A stretch of DNA of 64,000 nucleotides, from assembly GCA_902596675.1 (NCBI GenBank), contig CACJUO010000002.1:1-64000 (forward strand), written 5' to 3'. Of the stretch, positions 60,921 through 64,000 are shown piece after piece (the stretch's first letter is position 1; the number at the start of each line of letters is the position of its first letter). Both the position numbers and the translations under genes were made by a program. Source of the DNA: an uncultured Pelagibacteraceae bacterium (GTDB lineage: Bacteria > Pseudomonadota > Alphaproteobacteria > Pelagibacterales > Pelagibacteraceae). The notes beneath the pieces were generated by a model. It made no database searches. It saw only the letters and a list, made by a program, of their open reading frames with translations, and was not told where the DNA came from.

Positions 60921-61772
60921 CTAGATGATTTCATCCTTAATTGTGTTAGATAAAATACCAATTTCAGTAATTTCTATCTCAACTTTATCACCAGGTTTCA
61001 TAAATATTGGCGGGTTTCTTTTAAAACCTACTCCTCCTGGAGTTCCAGTTACTAGAACATCTCCTGCTCTCCAAGCCATAGCTTTAGAAACATAAGAAAT
61101 TAAGATGGGTATATCAAATATGAGTTGGCTTAATTTTGCATTCTGCATGACCTCACCATTTAATCTAGTTTCAATAGTTAGATTTTTGTAATCTTTTATA
61201 TCTTCTGCTAAGACCATATGTGGACCGAAACTTCCTGTTTTTTCAAAGTTTTTCCCCATTCCAAATTGTCTTGTATGTCTTTGCCATTCTCTAACAGTAC
61301 TTTCGTTATAACAAGAATATCCAACTATGTGATTTAGTGCATCATCTGGTTTTATATGTTTTCCACCCTCACCCATAATTACCGCCATCTCGCCCTCAAA
61401 GTCTAAGCTTTGTGAGACAACTGGTCTTTGAATAGATTGCAAGTGTGCTGTCTGGCTTTCTGGAAATCTATGAAATATAACGGGATTTTCTTCTACTGTC
61501 CTATTAGTTTCTTTTACGTGTTCACTGTAATTTAAACCAACACATATAATTTTTCCTGGATTTGGTATTAATGGTAAATATTCAACATCTGAAACATTTA
61601 AATCTCCTGGATTATTTTTTGCATAATTTTTTGCTTCATGGATTCCTTTGTTTGAAATTAAATCTTTTAATGTGTTTGAATTAGAAATTTTTCCAGTCAA
61701 ATCTGTTATTTTATTATTGTTGATAATGCCAAATTTTTTTTGTCCGTTATGCGAAAAGGAAATAAATTTCAT
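60921..61772 (-). CDS. Fumarylacetoacetate hydrolase family protein
   Basis: A 283-residue FAH-fold protein. Conserved metal-site residues are in LDFEGEMAVIMGEGG (two Glu) and NESTVREWQRHTRQFGMGKNFEKTGSFGPHMV; the C-terminal GTPGGVGFKRNPPIFMKPGDKVEIEI is canonical. The start PGKIICVGLNYSEHVKE gives the lid region. Members hydrolyse or isomerise acylpyruvates, fumarylpyruvate, or hydrate 2-oxo-pent-4-enoates, all steps after aromatic ring opening. It is the first gene of the run FAH-dctP-dioxygenase-hydroxylase. Confidence 0.91.
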   Translation of the reverse strand: MKFISFSHNGQKKFGIINNNKITDLTGKISNSNTLKDLISNKGIHEAKNYAKNNPGDLNVSDVEYLPLIPNPGKIICVGLNYSEHVKETNRTVEENPVIFHRFPESQTAHLQSIQRPVVSQSLDFEGEMAVIMGEGGKHIKPDDALNHIVGYSCYNESTVREWQRHTRQFGMGKNFEKTGSFGPHMVLAEDIKDYKNLTIETRLNGEVMQNAKLSQLIFDIPILISYVSKAMAWRAGDVLVTGTPGGVGFKRNPPIFMKPGDKVEIEITEIGILSNTIKDEII

Positions 61773-61799
61773 AAGTAATACTTTCTGTTTTTGGTACAG

Positions 61800-61828
61800 T
61801 TTATATGGTAATGTTTACAGAATTTGAA
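61800..61828 (-). promoter_or_regulatory. Possible promoter of the FAH-dctP-dioxygenase operon
   Basis: Minus strand TTCAAA (61823-61828) and TATAAA (61800-61805), spacer 17 bases, in the 67-base gap to the divergent dctQ. The -35 is a 4/6 match only. Confidence 0.35.
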
Positions 61829-61839
61829 GCAACATTTTT

Positions 61840-62328
61840 ATGATTTCTAAAGTCAGTAGAGTTTTTGATTATTCAGCTATGGCTTCGGGTATTATATTAT
61901 TTTTATTAGCTGTATTAACTTTTTGTGATGTTTTTGGTAGACGTTTTTTAAACTCTCCAGTTACAGGCACAATTGAGCTAGTTGAGATAGGAATGGCTTT
62001 AGTTGCGTTTCTTGCTATGCCAAGAGCTTTTTTCTTAAATGCAAATGTATCAGCAGACTTTATTAATAATTTAAATTTAGGGATATTTAAAACTTATTTA
62101 GTGATTTTAAAGTTTATTTTAATGATATCAATAATGTCATTAATGGCATACTCGACAACTTTAACTTCTTACAAATTTATGAAAAATCAAAGAGTAACTA
62201 TCGATCTAGAACTTTATTTTTATCCATTTTATTTTATATGCTCTATTGGTATGTGGTTAAGTGTAGTTGCTATTCTAGTTTGGTTTGTAAAAACTCTTTT
62301 AGTAAATAATTTAGAGAAACAGGCTTAA
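61840..62328 (+). CDS. dctQ: TRAP transporter small permease (DctQ)
   Basis: A 162-residue protein with four hydrophobic segments and DctQ hallmarks: AVLTFCDVFGRRFLNSPVTGTIELVEIGMALVAFLAMPRAFFLNANVSADF. Overlaps dctM by one base. It completes a TRAP system with the divergent dctP across the 67-base intergenic region. Confidence 0.9.
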   Translation: MISKVSRVFDYSAMASGIILFLLAVLTFCDVFGRRFLNSPVTGTIELVEIGMALVAFLAMPRAFFLNANVSADFINNLNLGIFKTYLVILKFILMISIMSLMAYSTTLTSYKFMKNQRVTIDLELYFYPFYFICSIGMWLSVVAILVWFVKTLLVNNLEKQA

Positions 62329-63638
62329 TGGGAATTGAGGCTGTAATTAACGGTGGCTTAGCTTTCGCTGCGGTCTTAATTTTAATGGTGTTGAACGTTC
62401 CAATAGGTATTGCAATGTTAGTAGTTGGCTTTACTGGTTTTGCAATGATATCAGGTTTTGATCCAGCGATATTTGTGCTAGGAACTGCACCATTCGACGC
62501 TGTATCTAAATATACATTATCGGTTTTACCACTCTTTGTTTTGATGGGAAATCTTGCAAATAGCTCTAATCTATCAAGAAATCTTTATGATGCTGCTTAT
62601 GCAGTTGTAGGTCATTATAAAGGCGGACTAGCAATGTCAACTGTAGGTGCCTGTGCTGGTTTTGGAATGATTTGTGGATCATCAATTGCTACAGCTGCTA
62701 CAATGTCTCAAATGGCCGGTCCAGAAATGAGAAGACATGGATATAGTGATGCTCTAATAAGCGGTTCTATTGCATCAGGTGGAACATTAGGGATTATTAT
62801 TCCTCCAAGTGTAATATTAGTCATATATGCATATTTAACAGAACAATCTGTTCAGGAACTTTTTTTTGCTGCATTAATTCCTGGGATAATTGCTGTTGTA
62901 CTTTATATGATTGCAATAAGGGTTTATCTTTTAATTTATCCGTCACAAGGTGGATACGGAGTTAAGATGCCATTAAAAGAGAGAATTTCTGCTCTATCAA
63001 AAGTTTTTCCTATTTTCTTAATTTTTGTAATCATGATGGGCGGACTTTACTTAGGTTTTTTTACAGCAACTGAAAGTGCAGCTGTAGGAGTAATATTAGT
63101 ATTAATTTTTATATTTTTTAGAGGTCAATTAAAATTAAATCTTTTAAAAGATGCGGTTTGGACGACTATCAAAACGGTTGGATCATTATATTTAATTGTA
63201 ATAGGAGCTAGTATATTTAATTATCTAATAACTGTTACGCAATTGCCTTTTGCGGTAGTTGATTTTATTAATTATCTTGAACTTACTCCGCTAGGGGTAA
63301 TTCTAGTAATTTGTGCAATATATTTAATTCTTGGAACTGTAATGGACTCGTTAGCAATGTTATTTTTAACTATTCCAGTTTTCTATCCAGTAATAGTTGA
63401 TGCAGGAATAGATCCTGTGTGGTTTGGAATATTTGCGGTAATTGTTGTTGAATTTGGATTAATTTCTCCCCCAGTTGGTATGAATTTATTTGTAATTAAA
63501 GGTGTTATGCAGAAAACACCCTTGCAAACTATTTGGTTTGGTACGCTTCCTTTTTTAATGACTGATGTAATTAGACTTGCATTAATTATAGCTTTTCCAG
63601 CTATATGTTTGTATTTGCCTAGTCTGATGACTCCGTAG
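62328..63638 (+). CDS. dctM: TRAP transporter large permease (DctM)
   Basis: A 436-residue membrane protein with about twelve spans. Motifs: LNVPIGIAMLVVGFTGFAMI, SVLPLFVLMGNLANSS, CGSSIATAATMSQMAGPEMRRHGYSDALISG and GGTLGIIIPPSVILVIYAYLTE. Paralogue of the DctM at 32565 with a shared plan. Sodium-coupled uptake is the family mechanism. Ends with a 20-base overlap with the convergent gene. Confidence 0.94.
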   Translation: MGIEAVINGGLAFAAVLILMVLNVPIGIAMLVVGFTGFAMISGFDPAIFVLGTAPFDAVSKYTLSVLPLFVLMGNLANSSNLSRNLYDAAYAVVGHYKGGLAMSTVGACAGFGMICGSSIATAATMSQMAGPEMRRHGYSDALISGSIASGGTLGIIIPPSVILVIYAYLTEQSVQELFFAALIPGIIAVVLYMIAIRVYLLIYPSQGGYGVKMPLKERISALSKVFPIFLIFVIMMGGLYLGFFTATESAAVGVILVLIFIFFRGQLKLNLLKDAVWTTIKTVGSLYLIVIGASIFNYLITVTQLPFAVVDFINYLELTPLGVILVICAIYLILGTVMDSLAMLFLTIPVFYPVIVDAGIDPVWFGIFAVIVVEFGLISPPVGMNLFVIKGVMQKTPLQTIWFGTLPFLMTDVIRLALIIAFPAICLYLPSLMTP

Positions 63639-63957
63639 AATTATTAAAATTTCGAAAATAATTAAAATAAATTAATCCAAAAATAGCTCCAACTAGGATC
63701 AATATATATTGATAAAACTTCAAAAGTACAAATACCACTGGTAAATCTTTTCCAGGGTTCTGAGCAATAAAATTTTCGGTGCCGTCTTTGTATAAGTCAA
63801 TCGGTCCAAAAGTTGCATATAGACCATAAATAAAAATATAAATACAAGGTAATATTGAAATTAATAAAAAAATTTTATTTTTTTTAATTAATTTTAATAA
63901 GTTTGCAGAGACACCGACTAAGACTAAACCAATTAAAGATAATATTAAAGGATTCAT
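63619..63957 (-). CDS. Three-span membrane protein of unknown function
   Basis: A 112-residue protein with three hydrophobic segments (about residues 3-20, 27-47 and 76-98). I take the ATG at 63957 and not the track's ATG at 63963 because it overlaps by one base (TAATG) the stop of a frame entering from the right edge and has AGGTG 7 bases ahead. Between spans 2 and 3 is an exposed loop GPIDLYKDGTENFIAQNPGKDLP. Family not recognised. Confidence 0.6.
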   Translation of the reverse strand: MNPLILSLIGLVLVGVSANLLKLIKKNKIFLLISILPCIYIFIYGLYATFGPIDLYKDGTENFIAQNPGKDLPVVFVLLKFYQYILILVGAIFGLIYFNYFRNFNNSTESSD

Positions 63958-64000
63958 TACCATACACCTATCATAATTCCATCTTCTTTGGTATAATCTC
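63957..64000 (-). CDS. Possible C-terminal end of a gene entering from the right edge
   Basis: Minus-strand frame from the window edge reads DYTKEDGIMIGVW then TAA, whose last base is the first base of the next ATG. The 1-nt TAATG junction is used many times in this window, which favours this frame over the other two. Only 13 residues are visible, so product is unknown. Confidence 0.4.
   Translation of the reverse strand, partial: DYTKEDGIMIGVW

Noticed and set aside
1-64000. CRISPR arrays, insertion sequences, prophage or integration sites
   Set aside because: No regularly spaced repeats, transposase or integrase motifs, tRNA-end duplications or abrupt composition change seen.

Overview
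The window looks like a chromosomal segment of a SAR11-type marine alphaproteobacterium (Candidatus Pelagibacter or a close relative). Visible reasons are the very AT-rich DNA (about 30% GC by eye, not counted), lysine/isoleucine/asparagine-rich proteins, extreme gene packing, many 1-nt (TAATG) and 4-nt (ATGA) stop/start overlaps, no gene-free stretch over 160 bases, and the gene set itself: TRAP, tripartite tricarboxylate (TTT) and ABC uptake systems, a methylcitrate cycle and a PurS/PurQ/small-PurL purine route. I see no tRNA, rRNA, IS element, prophage, CRISPR array or other clear sign of mobile DNA. Taxonomy is inferred from style and content, not from a database match.

Layout. 1-4.1 kb: 5' part of a phytanoyl-CoA dioxygenase family gene, a tiny lipoprotein, an AzlCD amino-acid exporter, a family-9 glycosyltransferase, a gamma-glutamylcyclotransferase-like protein and a MoaB/CinA-type protein. 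4.1-11.4 kb: one long plus-strand run sfsA-map-purB-purC-purS-purQ-purL-bolA-grxD. 11.4-20.4 kb: a minus-strand block with rpsD, an rRNA/tRNA SPOUT methyltransferase, cimA, cysS, nadE, class II DAHP synthase, glmS and a GlmU protein reduced to its acetyltransferase half. 20.5-24.7 kb: gph and prpDBC (propionyl-CoA oxidation). 24.7-27.8 kb: class I ribonucleotide reductase nrdAB with a candidate NrdR operator. 28.0-36.7 kb: a phosphomannomutase, then a putative malonate module (TRAP transporter, malonyl-CoA decarboxylase, divergent class III CoA-transferase) that also carries dusA and a TSUP exporter. 36.7-44.2 kb: rpoZ, MFS, a beta-hydroxyacid dehydrogenase, small enzymes, and two secreted proteins of unknown role, one with a HELMH zinc motif. 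44.2-49.7 kb: tctCBA-type transporter in one operon with a Tat-exported flavin amine oxidase, and a divergent AbrB-type membrane protein. 49.7-52.6 kb: TSUP, a second family-9 glycosyltransferase, a DUF6165-like protein and a nitrilase-fold amidase. 52.6-56.5 kb: a polar amino-acid ABC system without its ATPase, preceded by a SpeD-SpeE fusion and a class II aldolase. 56.6-64 kb: a BKACE enzyme and a compact aromatic-ring cleavage cluster (MhpA-like flavin hydroxylase, extradiol VOC dioxygenase, FAH-family hydrolase, complete TRAP transporter).

How it fits together. Much of the right two thirds is organised as import module plus the first catabolic steps for the imported compound: malonate-like acids, a TTT substrate, amino acids or polyamines, and aromatic acids. 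The most unusual regulatory pattern is that all four solute-binding-protein genes have a strong Shine-Dalgarno sequence, and each is followed by a stable hairpin next to, or covering, the start of the next gene, which lacks a good free Shine-Dalgarno. This is a plausible device for making much more binding protein than permease. Intrinsic terminators are otherwise nearly absent: most convergent genes simply overlap or abut.
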